This document shows positions 9,487 through 18,826 of a stretch of DNA of 64,000 nucleotides, piece after piece; within the stretch, counting starts at the first letter, position 1; each line of letters begins with the position of its first letter. Made by a program: the position numbers and the translations under genes. The DNA comes from Affinibrenneria salicis. GTDB taxonomy: Bacteria; Pseudomonadota; Gammaproteobacteria; Enterobacterales; Enterobacteriaceae. The stretch covers positions 682,001 through 746,000 of the forward strand of contig NZ_VYKJ01000001.1 in the NCBI RefSeq assembly GCF_008710095.1, written 5' to 3'. Under the pieces are notes generated by a model. That model was given only the letters and a program-made list of their open reading frames with translations, was not told where the DNA came from and made no database searches.

Positions 9487-9897
9487 ACACATTCCTGCGT
9501 TAACCAAAAGGCGCTGATGATCAGACCACCCGAGGTGAAAAGAGGGCAATGTTGGCCGGCTGATGCAATTTTTTATCAGTCGATGAACATTTTTAACGAT
9601 GGGGAATAGTAATTAACCTGGCCGGCGCTGACTTTGATTTAAACCAGTTTCTGGTGTATTCGATGGCGGATGCGACGAAAGTTATCAGCGACATTCCTTG
9701 CGCTACGGGCTAAATTATTGACCCGGGCCGCGGTCAGCGTCCGCGAATGTGGCAGAATGGCTTAACGCCGGGTCGCTATCGCCAGATTACAGCATGCGGG
9801 CGGAAGTCTGGCTTCGCCGGCGGCAATCAGCCGGCAAGCGAAAGCCGCCGCGATCGTGTACCCTGAAAGATGAAGGGACAGATAGAGGAGCAGGTCA
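9487..9897. promoter_or_regulatory. Divergent ubiUV/ubiT control region with an FNR-like box
   Basis: These 411 bases separate ubiU (leftward) from ubiT (rightward). TTGATTTAAACCAG (9634-9647) matches the FNR consensus TTGAT-N4-ATCAA at 8 of 10 positions. The E. coli ubiUV/ubiT genes are under FNR control, so a site here is expected. The rest shows no gene; -10 and -35 boxes cannot be assigned with confidence. Confidence 0.55.
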
Positions 9898-10422
9898 GTG
9901 TTGGAAAAATTACGGGCGCACATCGTGCGTCAGGCGCCGGGGCTGCTAAGCAAGCCGTTACGGTTTACTCCTTTTGCCATTCAGCGTCAGTTGCTGGAGC
10001 AACTGCTGGGCTGGCAGTTTCGTCAGGCGCTGGAAGAGGGCGAACTGGAGTTTCTGACCGATCGCTGGTTGAAAGTCGAAGTCAGGGATCTGGGTCTGCA
10101 ATGGTTTATCACCGTTCAGGACGAGCGGCTGGTGGTCAGCCGCCAGCAGGAGGCCGACGTGAGTTTCAGCGCCAATACCAACGATCTGATTTTGATCGCG
10201 GCGCGGCGCGAGGATCCGGACACGCTGTTCTTCCAGCGTCGTTTGCGCATTGAAGGCGATACGGAACTGGGCCTGTACGTCAAAAACCTGATGGATGCGA
10301 TAGAACTCGAATCGATGCCCGCGCCGCTGCGCATGGGGTTGCTTCAGTTGGCCGCCTTTATTGACGCGGGTTTGCATGAGGACGCGGCGCATTCCGGCGA
10401 TCGCGTGCCGGCATCATGTTAG
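9898..10422 (+). CDS. ubiT: UbiT, SCP2-domain lipid-carrier accessory protein
   Basis: UbiT is an SCP2 (sterol carrier-like) protein that binds isoprenoid quinone intermediates and is the anaerobic counterpart of UbiJ. The 174-residue frame has the family landmarks LLEQLLGWQFRQALEEGELEFL, the SCP2 core DVSFSANTNDLILIAARREDPDTLFFQRRLRIEG and the amphipathic tail LGLYVKNLMDAIELE. The start is a GTG at 9898, followed by TTG; either could serve, and both follow GAGGAGCAGG. The 3' end overlaps yhbS by 7 bases. Confidence 0.94.
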   Translation: MLEKLRAHIVRQAPGLLSKPLRFTPFAIQRQLLEQLLGWQFRQALEEGELEFLTDRWLKVEVRDLGLQWFITVQDERLVVSRQQEADVSFSANTNDLILIAARREDPDTLFFQRRLRIEGDTELGLYVKNLMDAIELESMPAPLRMGLLQLAAFIDAGLHEDAAHSGDRVPASC

Positions 10423-10919
10423 TTCGGGTGGAGATCCCGGTCGACGCCGCGGGCATTGACCGTCTGCTGCGCCGCTCGTTTTCCACCGGCGCCGAAGCCG
10501 ATTTGGTGCACCATCTGCGCGAAGACGGCCTGCTGACGCTGGGGATCGTCGCTACCGACGACGAAGGCGGGGTGGTCGGCTACGCGGCGTTTAGCCCGGT
10601 GCTGCTGGCCGGCGACGATTTACAGTGGGTCGCGCTGGCGCCGCTGGCGGTGGAGTCTTCGCTGCGCGGTCAGGGACTGGGCCGGCAACTGGTGTATGAA
10701 GGGCTGGATGCGCTAAACGAATTCGGCTATGCCGCGGTGGTGGTGCTGGGTTCGCCGGCTTACTACGCCGCGCTGGGCTTTACTCCGGCCGCCGACCATC
10801 GGCTGCATTGCCGCTGGCCGGAAAGCGAGGCGGCCTTTCAGGTTTACGGCCTGTCGCCGGACGCCTTTAGCGGCGTAGAAGGGCTGGTGAGCTACGCCGA
10901 GCCGTTTAGTCACCTTTAG
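10416..10919 (+). CDS. yhbS: GNAT-family N-acetyltransferase YhbS
   Basis: A 167-residue GCN5-related acetyltransferase. The acetyl-CoA binding motif reads [20 protein letters not shown] (about residues 70-89, with the RGQGLG loop), and the C-terminal part [12 protein letters not shown] is the usual motif B. The ATG at 10416 overlaps the end of ubiT, so the two are co-transcribed, as in E. coli. The 3' end overlaps convergent yhbQ by 14 bases. The acetylated substrate is unknown. Confidence 0.9.
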   Translation: MLVRVEIPVDAAGIDRLLRRSFSTGAEADLVHHLREDGLLTLGIVATDDEGGVVGYAAFSPVLLAGDDLQWVALAPLAVESSLRGQGLGRQLVYEGLDALNEFGYAAVVVLGSPAYYAALGFTPAADHRLHCRWPESEAAFQVYGLSPDAFSGVEGLVSYAEPFSHL

Positions 10920-11217
10920 TCGTTCCCTGCCGCAGCGTCGATAAGCGCGCCGGCGGGTCCTGCAGCAGGTCTAATTTTTGCTGGCGGTTTAGCTGTTTGA
11001 CGCGATATTCCAGCCGCAGCGCCTGCGAGCGGTTACCCGCCAGGCAGTGGAACACCAGCTTCAGTTCGCCTTTCCCCCGCAGCGCTTTGGCGCCTTTACC
11101 GTTTTGATGCTGCGCCACCCGGCGCCGCACATCGGTGGTAATGCCGGTGTACAGCGCGCCGCGCGCGGTCTGCACCATATAAAGATACCAGCGATCGCCA
11201 TCGTTACCGTCCGTCAT
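10906..11217 (-). CDS. yhbQ: GIY-YIG domain protein YhbQ
   Basis: This 103-residue protein is a single GIY-YIG nuclease domain of the UPF0213 family. The diagnostic strands are [18 protein letters not shown] (the GIY-YIG equivalent), followed by [22 protein letters not shown], the catalytic Arg region, and [19 protein letters not shown]. coli YhbQ has weak DNA-damage-related nuclease activity. It reads leftwards into the end of yhbS (14-base overlap), matching E. coli order. Confidence 0.93.
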   Translation of the reverse strand: MTDGNDGDRWYLYMVQTARGALYTGITTDVRRRVAQHQNGKGAKALRGKGELKLVFHCLAGNRSQALRLEYRVKQLNRQQKLDLLQDPPARLSTLRQGTTKGD

Positions 11218-11730
11218 GATTTTCCCGCGCCTGCCTGATGAGCCGTTATTTTACGGCGCAGGCCGCATGGAAGACAGCGGCCTGCGGCTAATTTCTCCGG
11301 TCCGAGCCGGCAAGCCGGGCGAGCTCTGCGTATCCCTCCGCGCGATGCGCCACATTTGCGCCTTGCTTAATCCTGCAATCTATGGCGTGTAGACTCAGGA
11401 TCTGACGCGCTGTTTTGGGGTTTTTTGTGATATAAATCACATATAATTACATCGTGTTGCATTTTGTTTTCATTACATGTGAAGAAAACCACAAAATGAC
11501 GCGCTACGACATGCTGAAATAATCGGGTCGCCGCGCGACGGTTTGCCCCGGATGAAGCCTCTGCGGCGAAACTAATGTTGATGGCCGCGTCAGGGGGATT
11601 TATCGCCCGGGGATTGGCTCGTTTGCCGTCTTCCGGCATTGTGAAGACGGGCGGCTATAATCAGCGAGCGGTCGGCGCATTTCGGTCGCTCAGTGCTATC
11701 CTGTTAACCGGTTGACGAGTTGGAGCTTAT
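11218..11730 (+). promoter_or_regulatory. deoCABD promoter region with tandem CRP sites and a CytR octamer
   Basis: TGTGATATAAATCACA (11426-11441) matches the CRP consensus at all ten fixed positions. TGTGAAGAAAACCACA (11478-11493) matches at nine. Their centres are 52 bases apart, close to the spacing of the two CRP sites of E. coli deoP2. Between them lies GTTGCATT (11456-11463), the CytR recognition octamer. This is the classical CRP-CytR nucleoprotein arrangement, so the operon should respond to cAMP and cytidine. If the second CRP site is centred near -41, transcription starts near 11526. A DeoR operator was not recognised. The first 200 bases of the interval hold nothing identifiable. 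Confidence 0.85.
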
Positions 11731-12513
11731 ATGACGGATTTAACTGCCGTTGCGCAGCGTGCATTACAACTGATGGATTTGACCACGCTGAACGATGACG
11801 ATACCGATGAGAAGGTGATTGCGCTGTGCCGTCAGGCCAGCAGCCCGGCAGGACAAACGGCGGCCGTTTGTATTTACCCGCGCTTTATTCCCGTCGCCCG
11901 CCGGGCGTTGACCGAACAGGGCACGCCGGCGTTGCGTATCGCCACCGTGACCAATTTCCCGCACGGCAATGCCGATATCGCGCAGGCGGTGGCGGAAACG
12001 CGCGCCGCGGTTGAACTCGGCGCGGACGAAGTGGACGTGGTGTTCCCTTACCGCGCGTTGATGGCCGGCGATACGCAAACGGGATTTGCGCTGGTCAGCG
12101 CCTGTAAACAGGTGTGCGCCGGGGCGCAGGTGTTGCTCAAGGTGATTATAGAAAGCGGCGAACTGGCGCAGGATGCGCTAATCCGTCAGGCCAGCGAGAT
12201 CGCGATCGATGCCGGCGCCGATTTTATTAAAACCTCGACCGGCAAAGTGCCGGTTAACGCCACGCTGCATAGCGCCGGACTGATGTTGCAGACCATTCGC
12301 GACAAAAACGCCGCGCAGCGCGTAGGTTTTAAAGCCGCCGGCGGCGTACGTACGACGCAGGAAGCCGCCGATTATCTGCAACTGGCGGATCGCATCATGG
12401 GGTCGGCGTGGGTGGACGCGCGTCACTTCCGTTTCGGCGCATCCAGTTTGCTCGGCAGCCTGTTGACCACGCTGGGGCAGGCGCCGGACGCCGCCCCGCG
12501 CGGCGGTTACTGA
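11731..12513 (+). CDS. deoC: Deoxyribose-phosphate aldolase
   Basis: DeoC splits 2-deoxyribose 5-phosphate into acetaldehyde and glyceraldehyde 3-phosphate in the cytoplasm, the last step of deoxynucleoside catabolism. The TIM-barrel protein is 260 residues. The Schiff-base lysine is Lys167 in FIKTSTGKV and the proton-relay lysine is Lys201 in [11 protein letters not shown], both at E. coli numbers. It is the first gene of deoCABD; deoA follows after 46 bases. The ATG at 11731 has a GGAG at about 11721. Confidence 0.97.
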   Translation: MTDLTAVAQRALQLMDLTTLNDDDTDEKVIALCRQASSPAGQTAAVCIYPRFIPVARRALTEQGTPALRIATVTNFPHGNADIAQAVAETRAAVELGADEVDVVFPYRALMAGDTQTGFALVSACKQVCAGAQVLLKVIIESGELAQDALIRQASEIAIDAGADFIKTSTGKVPVNATLHSAGLMLQTIRDKNAAQRVGFKAAGGVRTTQEAADYLQLADRIMGSAWVDARHFRFGASSLLGSLLTTLGQAPDAAPRGGY

Positions 12514-12559
12514 TAGTCCGGCGCGGCCGACTCCCGGTCCGCCGGCCTGGAGAGATCGT

Positions 12560-13891
12560 ATGCTACTGATTCAGGAGATTATTCGTAAGAAACGCGACGG
12601 CCATTCGCTGAGCGAAGAAGAGATTCGCTTCTTCGTTAACGGGATCCGCGACAACAGCGTGTCGGAAGGACAAATCGCCGCGCTGGCCATGACCATCTAT
12701 TTCCACGATATGTCGCTGGAGGAACGGGTGGCGCTCACGCTGGCGATGCGGGATTCCGGTACGGTGCTGAACTGGCAGGGGCTGAATTTAAACGGCCCGC
12801 TGGTGGATAAGCACTCCACTGGCGGCGTCGGGGACGTCACCTCGCTGATGCTCGGGCCGATGGTCGCCGCCTGCGGCGGCTATGTGCCGATGATTTCGGG
12901 TCGCGGGCTGGGCCATACCGGCGGCACGCTGGATAAGCTGGAATCGATTCCGGGTCTGAATATTTATCCCGACGATCAGGCGTTTCGGCAAATTATCCGC
13001 CAGGTCGGCGTGGCGATTATCGGGCAGACTCAGTCGCTGGCGCCTGCCGACCGGCGTTTTTACGCCACGCGCGATATTACCGCCACTGTCGATTCGATCC
13101 CGCTGATTACCGCCTCGATCCTGGCGAAAAAGCTGGCTGAGGGACTGGATGCGCTGGTGATGGATGTTAAAGTGGGCTCCGGGGCGTTTATGCCGACGCA
13201 GGCGATGTCGGAGCAGCTGGCGCAGGCGATCGTCGGGGTGGCCAATCACGCCGGCTGTCAGACTACCGCGCTGTTGACGGATATGAATCAGGTGCTGGCT
13301 TCCAGCGCCGGCAACGCGCTGGAAGTGGCCGAGGCGGTGCAGTTCCTCACCGGAGAGCATCGTAACCCTCGTTTGTATGCGGTGACGATGGCGCTATGCG
13401 AAGAGATGCTGCTGGCCGGGCGGCTGGCGCACAGCGCATCGGAAGCGCGGCGTCAGTTGGAAACGGTGCTGGCCAACGGTCGGGCGGCGGAAGTGTTCGG
13501 CCGGATGGTGGCGGCCCAGCGCGGTCCGACCGACTTTGTCGAGAACTACCGGCGCCACCTGCCGCAGGCGATGCTGAGCAAGCCGGTATTCGCCGGGCGC
13601 GAGGGCGTGGTGACGGCGATGGATACCCGCGCGCTCGGAATGGCGGTGGTGTCGCTCGGCGGAGGACGGCGCCAGGCCAGCGATGCCATCGACCATAGCG
13701 TCGGGTTGAATCATGTCGCCAGCATTGGCGAACGGGTCGACGACCAGCGTCCGCTGGCGGTGATCCACGCCGGTAGCGAGGCCGACTGGAAGCGGACGGC
13801 CGAGGCGGTGCGCGCTGCGATCGCGGTCGGCGACGACGCGCCGCAATCAACGCCTGCGGTGTATTGCCGCATCGGCGCGGAGCACGGTTAA
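12560..13891 (+). CDS. deoA: Thymidine phosphorylase
   Basis: DeoA converts thymidine or deoxyuridine and phosphate to the free base and 2-deoxyribose 1-phosphate. The 443-residue protein starts [18 protein letters not shown] and carries the pyrimidine phosphorylase signature [17 protein letters not shown] (around residues 113-129), the phosphate-binding KHSTGGVGD and the Lys/Ser loop [10 protein letters not shown]. It is about 3 residues longer than the E. coli enzyme. It is the second gene of the deo operon, with deoB 64 bases downstream. GGAGAG precedes the ATG. Confidence 0.97.
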   Translation: MLLIQEIIRKKRDGHSLSEEEIRFFVNGIRDNSVSEGQIAALAMTIYFHDMSLEERVALTLAMRDSGTVLNWQGLNLNGPLVDKHSTGGVGDVTSLMLGPMVAACGGYVPMISGRGLGHTGGTLDKLESIPGLNIYPDDQAFRQIIRQVGVAIIGQTQSLAPADRRFYATRDITATVDSIPLITASILAKKLAEGLDALVMDVKVGSGAFMPTQAMSEQLAQAIVGVANHAGCQTTALLTDMNQVLASSAGNALEVAEAVQFLTGEHRNPRLYAVTMALCEEMLLAGRLAHSASEARRQLETVLANGRAAEVFGRMVAAQRGPTDFVENYRRHLPQAMLSKPVFAGREGVVTAMDTRALGMAVVSLGGGRRQASDAIDHSVGLNHVASIGERVDDQRPLAVIHAGSEADWKRTAEAVRAAIAVGDDAPQSTPAVYCRIGAEHG

Positions 13892-13955
13892 TCTGAATTT
13901 ATTGCGGCGCGCTATTGCGCCGAAGCCAGCGTGTCATCACGCAGGGAGAACATGA

Positions 13956-15179
13956 ATGAAACGTGTATTTATTATGGTGATGGATTCTTTCGGCATTGGC
14001 TATAGCGCCGATGCCGATCGTTTCGGCGATCGCGGCGCGGATACGCTCGGCCATATCGCGCAGGCCTGCGCCGCCGGCAAGGCCGATACGGGACGCAGCG
14101 GTCCGCTGCGTTTGCCTAATCTGAGCCGTCTGGGGTTGGGCAAGGCGGCGGAGGCTTCTGCCGGATCGTTCCCGCCGGGGCTCGATCCGCAGGCCGAGAT
14201 CATCGGCGCCTGGAGCTACGCCAGCGAGATCTCTTCCGGCAAAGATACGCCGTCCGGCCACTGGGAGATCGCCGGCGTGCCGGTGCTGTTTGACTGGGGC
14301 TATTTTAAAGACGAAGAGAACAGCTTCCCGCAGGCGCTGCTGGATACGCTGGTCGAGCGCGCCGGGCTGCCCGGCTACCTCGGCAACTGCCACTCGTCCG
14401 GCACCGTTATCCTAGATCAACTGGGCGAAGAGCACATGAAAACCGGTAAGCCGATTTTCTATACCTCGGCGGATTCGGTGTTCCAGATCGCCTGCCATGA
14501 GCAGACGTTCGGACTGGATAAGCTGTATGAGCTGTGCGAGATCGCGCGCGAAGAGCTTACCAACGGCGGCTACAATATCGGCCGCGTGATCGCCCGGCCG
14601 TTTATCGGCGATAAGGCGGGTCACTTCGAACGCACCGGCAACCGTCACGATCTGGCGGTTGAACCGCCGTCGCCGACCATCCTGAAAAAACTGGTGGAAG
14701 AGAAAGAGGGCCAGGTGATTTCGGTCGGTAAAATCGCCGACATCTACGCCCAGGTCGGCATTACCAAAAAAGTGAAAGCGACCGGCATAGACGCACTGTA
14801 TGACGCCACGCTGCAGGAAATGAAGCAGGCCGGCGATAACAGCATCGTTTTCACTAACTTCGTCGACTTCGACTCTTCGTATGGCCATCGCCGCGACGTA
14901 GCGGGCTATGCGGCCGCGCTGGAGTTGTTCGATCGCCGTCTGCCGGAAATGCTGGCGTTGGTGAGCGGCGACGATATTCTGATCCTGACCGCCGATCACG
15001 GCTGCGATCCGACATGGGCCGGCACCGACCACACGCGTGAGAACGTGCCGGTGCTGATCTACGGACCGAAAGTGACGCCGGGCGGCCGCGGCCATCGCAC
15101 GACCTTTGCCGATATCGGCCAGACGGTGGCCCGCTACTTCGGGCTGTCGGCGATGGATTACGGCAAATCTATCCTGTAA
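13956..15179 (+). CDS. deoB: Phosphopentomutase
   Basis: DeoB interconverts (deoxy)ribose 1-phosphate and 5-phosphate, linking phosphorylases to DeoC. It belongs to the alkaline phosphatase-like metalloenzyme superfamily and binds two Mn ions. Visible ligand motifs are [15 protein letters not shown] at the N-terminus and [21 protein letters not shown] near the C-terminus; KDTPSGHWE carries the phosphorylatable threonine. Length 407 is that of the family. It is the third gene of deoCABD. Confidence 0.97.
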   Translation: MKRVFIMVMDSFGIGYSADADRFGDRGADTLGHIAQACAAGKADTGRSGPLRLPNLSRLGLGKAAEASAGSFPPGLDPQAEIIGAWSYASEISSGKDTPSGHWEIAGVPVLFDWGYFKDEENSFPQALLDTLVERAGLPGYLGNCHSSGTVILDQLGEEHMKTGKPIFYTSADSVFQIACHEQTFGLDKLYELCEIAREELTNGGYNIGRVIARPFIGDKAGHFERTGNRHDLAVEPPSPTILKKLVEEKEGQVISVGKIADIYAQVGITKKVKATGIDALYDATLQEMKQAGDNSIVFTNFVDFDSSYGHRRDVAGYAAALELFDRRLPEMLALVSGDDILILTADHGCDPTWAGTDHTRENVPVLIYGPKVTPGGRGHRTTFADIGQTVARYFGLSAMDYGKSIL

Positions 15180-15244
15180 TACCTATTTGCCTGCGCCGCG
15201 CGGCGCAGGCTGTCCTGATTGTTGACTGATAAAGGAAAACTGAC

Positions 15245-15976
15245 ATGGCTACGCCACATATTAATGCCGAAATGGGTGATTTCGCGGACGTAGTACTGAT
15301 GCCGGGCGATCCGTTGCGCGCCAAATATATTGCGGACACCTACCTGCAGGATGTCCGTCAGGTGAATGACGTGCGCGGCATGCTGGGCTTTACCGGCACC
15401 TGGCAGGGGCGCAAGCTGTCCGTGATGGGGCACGGCATGGGTATCCCTTCCTGCTCGATCTATGCCAAAGAGCTGATTACCGAGTTCGGCGTGAAAAAAA
15501 TCATTCGCGTCGGTTCCTGCGGCGCGGTGCGCAGCGACGTTAAATTACGCGATGTGGTGATTGGCATGGGCGCCTGCACCGACTCGAAAGTGAACCGCCT
15601 GCGTTTTAAAGATCATGATTTTGCTGCGATCGCCGATTTCGATATGGTGCGTCATGCGGCGGCGGCGGCGAAAGCGCGCGGCATCGCGGCGCGCGTCGGC
15701 AATCTGTTCTCGGCCGATCTGTTCTATACGCCGGATCCGCAAATGTTCGACGTGATGGAAAAGTACGGCATCCTCGGCGTGGAAATGGAAGCCGCCGGTA
15801 TTTATGGCGTGGCCGCCGAGTTCGGCGCGAAGGCGCTGGCCATTTGCACTGTTTCCGATCACATCCGCACCAATGAGCAAACCACCTCGCAGGAGCGCCA
15901 GACCACCTTTAACGAGATGATCGAAATCGCGCTGGATTCGATCCTGCTGGCTGATAAAGAGTCGGGCGAAGTCTGA
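15245..15976 (+). CDS. deoD: Purine nucleoside phosphorylase DeoD
   Basis: DeoD phosphorolyses purine (deoxy)nucleosides to the free base and (deoxy)ribose 1-phosphate. The 243-residue protein shows the hexameric PNP signatures [14 protein letters not shown], the family motif [29 protein letters not shown] (purine and ribose site) and TVSDHIRT, whose Asp is the catalytic acid. A strong AAGGAAAAC lies before the ATG. It is the last gene of the operon and is followed by the hairpin at 16001. Confidence 0.97.
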   Translation: MATPHINAEMGDFADVVLMPGDPLRAKYIADTYLQDVRQVNDVRGMLGFTGTWQGRKLSVMGHGMGIPSCSIYAKELITEFGVKKIIRVGSCGAVRSDVKLRDVVIGMGACTDSKVNRLRFKDHDFAAIADFDMVRHAAAAAKARGIAARVGNLFSADLFYTPDPQMFDVMEKYGILGVEMEAAGIYGVAAEFGAKALAICTVSDHIRTNEQTTSQERQTTFNEMIEIALDSILLADKESGEV

Positions 15977-15994
15977 ATTTAATGTCCCACGTGG

Positions 15995-16771
15995 TTATTT
16001 GGTCGGGGAATTCCCCGACCTTTCCTCCCAGAACACTATTTTGCGTTGTAACCAGCGCACGGTCTGAGCGCCGCACAGCCCGATGAACGCCAGCAACAGT
16101 ACTCCGGCGAACATGGTGGAGAGGCTCATATTCACGGAGCTTGATGCAATCAGATACCCCAGACCGCGCTGCGCAGATAAAAATTCCGCCACCACCGCAC
16201 CGATTAATGCAAGCGCCACCCCAATCTGCAGTCCGGCAAAAATATCGCCGGCGGCGGAAGGGAGCTTGACGTGAAATAACAAATAATAGCGGGATGCCGA
16301 AAATGCACGGCAGGTATCCAGCAGTTCGGCATCGGTGCGGCGGATGCCGTTAACGGTATTGACGAACAAAGGAAAAAAACAAACCAGCGTAACCAGCACA
16401 ATTTTCGAGGCTATGCCGAAACCAAACCAGACGAGGATAATCGGGCCCAGCGCCACTTTGGGCGTGGCCTGCAGTGCAATCAGCAACGGATAGACAAACC
16501 GCTCGAAAGTCCGGGATTCCGCCAGCGCCAACCCCAAAAAGATCGCCAGCCCACTGCCGATGGCATACCCGGCCAGGGTTTCGCCCAAAGTGGCGGCGAT
16601 ATGGGGCCACAGACTATGGTCAGCAAAACCCGTTCTTAGCGCCCCAAACACCGCTGCGGGCGGCGGCAGCAGATAATCAGGTACGGAAAATACCCGAACA
16701 GACAGATCCCAGATAAGCACCAGTACGGCCAGGCTTATCAGCGGATACAATAAGGGCAACAATCTACGCAT
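15995..16771 (-). CDS. ABC importer permease, SsuC/TauC type (importer 2)
   Basis: This 258-residue inner-membrane protein has about six helices and a cytoplasmic EAA-type loop (DTCRAFSASRYYLLFHVKLPSA, about residues 148-169) that docks the ATPase. It belongs to the nitrate/sulphonate/taurine importer permease family. It is the distal gene of the leftward operon SBP-hydrolase-ATPase-permease and overlaps the ATPase gene by 8 bases. Its 3' end carries the palindrome at 16001. Substrate unknown: the family also transports pyrimidines, nitrate and aromatic acids. Confidence 0.88.
   Translation of the reverse strand: MRRLLPLLYPLISLAVLVLIWDLSVRVFSVPDYLLPPPAAVFGALRTGFADHSLWPHIAATLGETLAGYAIGSGLAIFLGLALAESRTFERFVYPLLIALQATPKVALGPIILVWFGFGIASKIVLVTLVCFFPLFVNTVNGIRRTDAELLDTCRAFSASRYYLLFHVKLPSAAGDIFAGLQIGVALALIGAVVAEFLSAQRGLGYLIASSSVNMSLSTMFAGVLLLAFIGLCGAQTVRWLQRKIVFWEERSGNSPTK
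16001..16020. terminator. Perfect palindrome between deoD and the convergent permease gene
   Basis: GGTCGGGGAATTCCCCGACC is a perfect 20-base palindrome starting 24 bases after the deoD stop, followed by TTTCC on the plus strand. It could stop the deo transcript. It also encodes part of the last residues (RSGNSPTK) of the permease gene on the minus strand. The T run is short, so strength is uncertain. Confidence 0.6.
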
Positions 16772-17522
16772 GGGTGAAATGTCTCCGTAAGTGCTGGCAC
16801 AGCGTCATAAATGACGCGTCAGCCAGCGTCTCCAGGGTCCGCGGCCGGGGAAGCGCAATGGCCAGATCTTCAATAATGCGGCCAGGGCGCGGCGACATGA
16901 CCAACACTCGATCCGCCAGAAACACCGCTTCCTGAATGCTGTGGGTAATAAACAACACCGATTTGCGTTGTTGATCCCAGATACGCTGAAGTTCGAGCAT
17001 CAGGTTTTCCCGTGACAGGGCATCCAGCGCGGCGAAGGGTTCATCCATCAGCAGCAGTTCGGGATCGTGCAACAGCATCCGCGCGATACCCACGCGCTGC
17101 TGCATTCCGCCGGACAGCTCAAAGGGATAATCCCCGGCAAAATCCGCCAGCCCGACCAGTTCGAGCAACTGTCGCGCCCGCGCCCGGGCGGCGGCGTCCG
17201 GCAGCCCCAGCGTGCGGGCGGGCAGCAACACATTTTCCAGCACCGTTTTCCAGGGAAGCAGATTCGGTTTCTGAAACACCACGCCAGTCTGCCGCCCCGG
17301 CCCGGTGACGATCTGAGAAGCCACCTGTACCTGTCCGGCAGTGGCGGCCATCAACCCGGCGGCCAGTTTGAGAATGGTGGATTTGCCGCAGCCGGATGGC
17401 CCCAGCAAAGCGACAAACTCGCCATTCGCCACCTGTAAATCAACGTCGGCCAGCGCGTGGATTGCCCCTCTGCGTGTCGAATAGGTCAGGCCGACGCCAC
17501 GCAGTTCCAGCGCGGCGCTCAT
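16764..17522 (-). CDS. ABC importer ATPase, SsuB/TauB type (importer 2)
   Basis: A 252-residue nucleotide-binding subunit with Walker A GPSGCGKST (residues 41-49), Q-loop VFQKPNLLPWKTVLENV, signature LSGGMQQRVGIARML, Walker B LLLMDEPFAALD and switch histidine ITHSIQEAVFLAD. The LLPW motif after the Q-loop is typical of the NitT/TauT family. It overlaps the hydrolase gene by 4 bases and the permease gene by 8, so all are one transcript. It would power the permease at 15995 with the binding protein at 18823. Confidence 0.92.
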   Translation of the reverse strand: MSAALELRGVGLTYSTRRGAIHALADVDLQVANGEFVALLGPSGCGKSTILKLAAGLMAATAGQVQVASQIVTGPGRQTGVVFQKPNLLPWKTVLENVLLPARTLGLPDAAARARARQLLELVGLADFAGDYPFELSGGMQQRVGIARMLLHDPELLLMDEPFAALDALSRENLMLELQRIWDQQRKSVLFITHSIQEAVFLADRVLVMSPRPGRIIEDLAIALPRPRTLETLADASFMTLCQHLRRHFTHA

Positions 17523-18826
17523 GCCGGTTCTCCACGCGTTGCCGTTGCTGTCGCCAGGAATGCCAGTACGCGCCGCCAGCTCAGTCGGTTTGCGCGGGCG
17601 TTGGCGGCCGGCGTTCCGCCCCCATCAATCACCACCCCGGCTACCGGATGCACTCGGGCAATTTCCGTGGTCGGGATATACGGAAAGGCGATCGCATGGC
17701 CGGCGTCGTCGTTACGCACATGCTCCACCGACCAGCGATGTTGATGCGCACCCAGTGCGGCAGCAATACGTTCACAGTAGTCCACCGACGGCCAGAATCC
17801 GTCATCGGCGCCAGAAATCAGCAGCACCGGGCCGCTAATCCGCTCCACCGGGATCCGCGCCGCCGTCAGGTTTTTCTGATCGCGTTCCACCGCAATAAAT
17901 GCCGGAGCCTGACGAATATGCGCACCGGGTTGTGGCGGACGATCAAAGGCGCGCCAGTCAGCCGCCGGATTGTCCTGCCAGATATTCCGCAGTGGCTGAC
18001 CGCGCAAGGTCCAGGCGGCGGCATCCCGTGGCTCATCCGGGCGGCCGGCACGCAGCGTGCCGTGTATCACCGCGCTGGGAACATAGCCAATTACCGCAGA
18101 AATCCGCTCCGGGAAGGTTGCGCCCAGCAACAAGGCCAGTTCGCCGCCGCGGGAATGCCCCGCAACGGCAATAAAGTCATTTTTCGGATGCAGGGTTTCC
18201 GTTGCCCAGCCCAGTGCCTGCTGGAAATATTCCAGTGGCGTTTCCGAAATATAATCCGGCCGGCCTGGCGCTTTAAAATACGCCAGCGCCAGCCCCTGGT
18301 AGCCATGAGCGGCAAACAGGGCCGCACGCTGCTCCGGGGTGCCGCCGCCTGAGCCGTTCAGTACAATCACCAGCGGATAAGAACCATGATCTGCTGGCGT
18401 AAACAGCGTGCCAGACAGCCCATTTTCACGAATTTCCCGCCGTGTGACGCCGGGGGCCAACAGGCGTTGAACCAGCGTGGCTCCGGCAACCGCGCCGCCG
18501 GCGTCCTGAATACGCAAGGTGATATGGCGCGCGTCAAGGCTGTCGCTTAACGCCGGATCCAGCGCCGGCGATACCAGACGTAGCGCCCATACCGGCGCCA
18601 TCGGCTCCGCTTCACGCCAGTCGCCGGCAACGGGCGTAGCGGCGTCGGGGTCCAGCACGCCCTCCGCCGTAATGAGAAACGTAGCCTGGCTGTGCCAGAC
18701 ACTGCCATCGGCGTGGGTAAAGTCTGCCGTCAGCGTGGCCTCGCCGGCAACCAGTCCGCGGGCATGAATACGGCGCGGCTGATCAATCAGACCATCAGGA
18801 ATATCAACCATCAGCGTTGCGCTCAT
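17519..18826 (-). CDS. Acyl-CoA thioester hydrolase / BAAT-like alpha/beta hydrolase
   Basis: This 435-residue protein has the two-part plan of the acyl-CoA thioesterase/bile-acid-CoA:amino-acid N-acyltransferase family: an N-terminal beta-sandwich (about 1-125) and a C-terminal alpha/beta hydrolase domain. The nucleophile elbow is GHSRGG with Ser225; BAAT N-acyltransferases have Cys there, so hydrolysis is more likely than amino-acid transfer. The other likely triad residues are Asp in SGADDGFW and His in DDAGHAIAF. No signal peptide is seen, so it should act in the cytoplasm on a CoA thioester. It sits between the binding-protein and ATPase genes of importer 2 with 4-base overlaps on both sides, which ties the transported compound to CoA metabolism. 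Confidence 0.8.
   Translation of the reverse strand: MSATLMVDIPDGLIDQPRRIHARGLVAGEATLTADFTHADGSVWHSQATFLITAEGVLDPDAATPVAGDWREAEPMAPVWALRLVSPALDPALSDSLDARHITLRIQDAGGAVAGATLVQRLLAPGVTRREIRENGLSGTLFTPADHGSYPLVIVLNGSGGGTPEQRAALFAAHGYQGLALAYFKAPGRPDYISETPLEYFQQALGWATETLHPKNDFIAVAGHSRGGELALLLGATFPERISAVIGYVPSAVIHGTLRAGRPDEPRDAAAWTLRGQPLRNIWQDNPAADWRAFDRPPQPGAHIRQAPAFIAVERDQKNLTAARIPVERISGPVLLISGADDGFWPSVDYCERIAAALGAHQHRWSVEHVRNDDAGHAIAFPYIPTTEIARVHPVAGVVIDGGGTPAANARANRLSWRRVLAFLATATATRGEPA

Noticed and set aside
8311..9609. A 432-codon open frame on the plus strand
   Set aside because: Antisense to ubiV and ubiU, both of which keep all cluster cysteines; the translation resembles no family.
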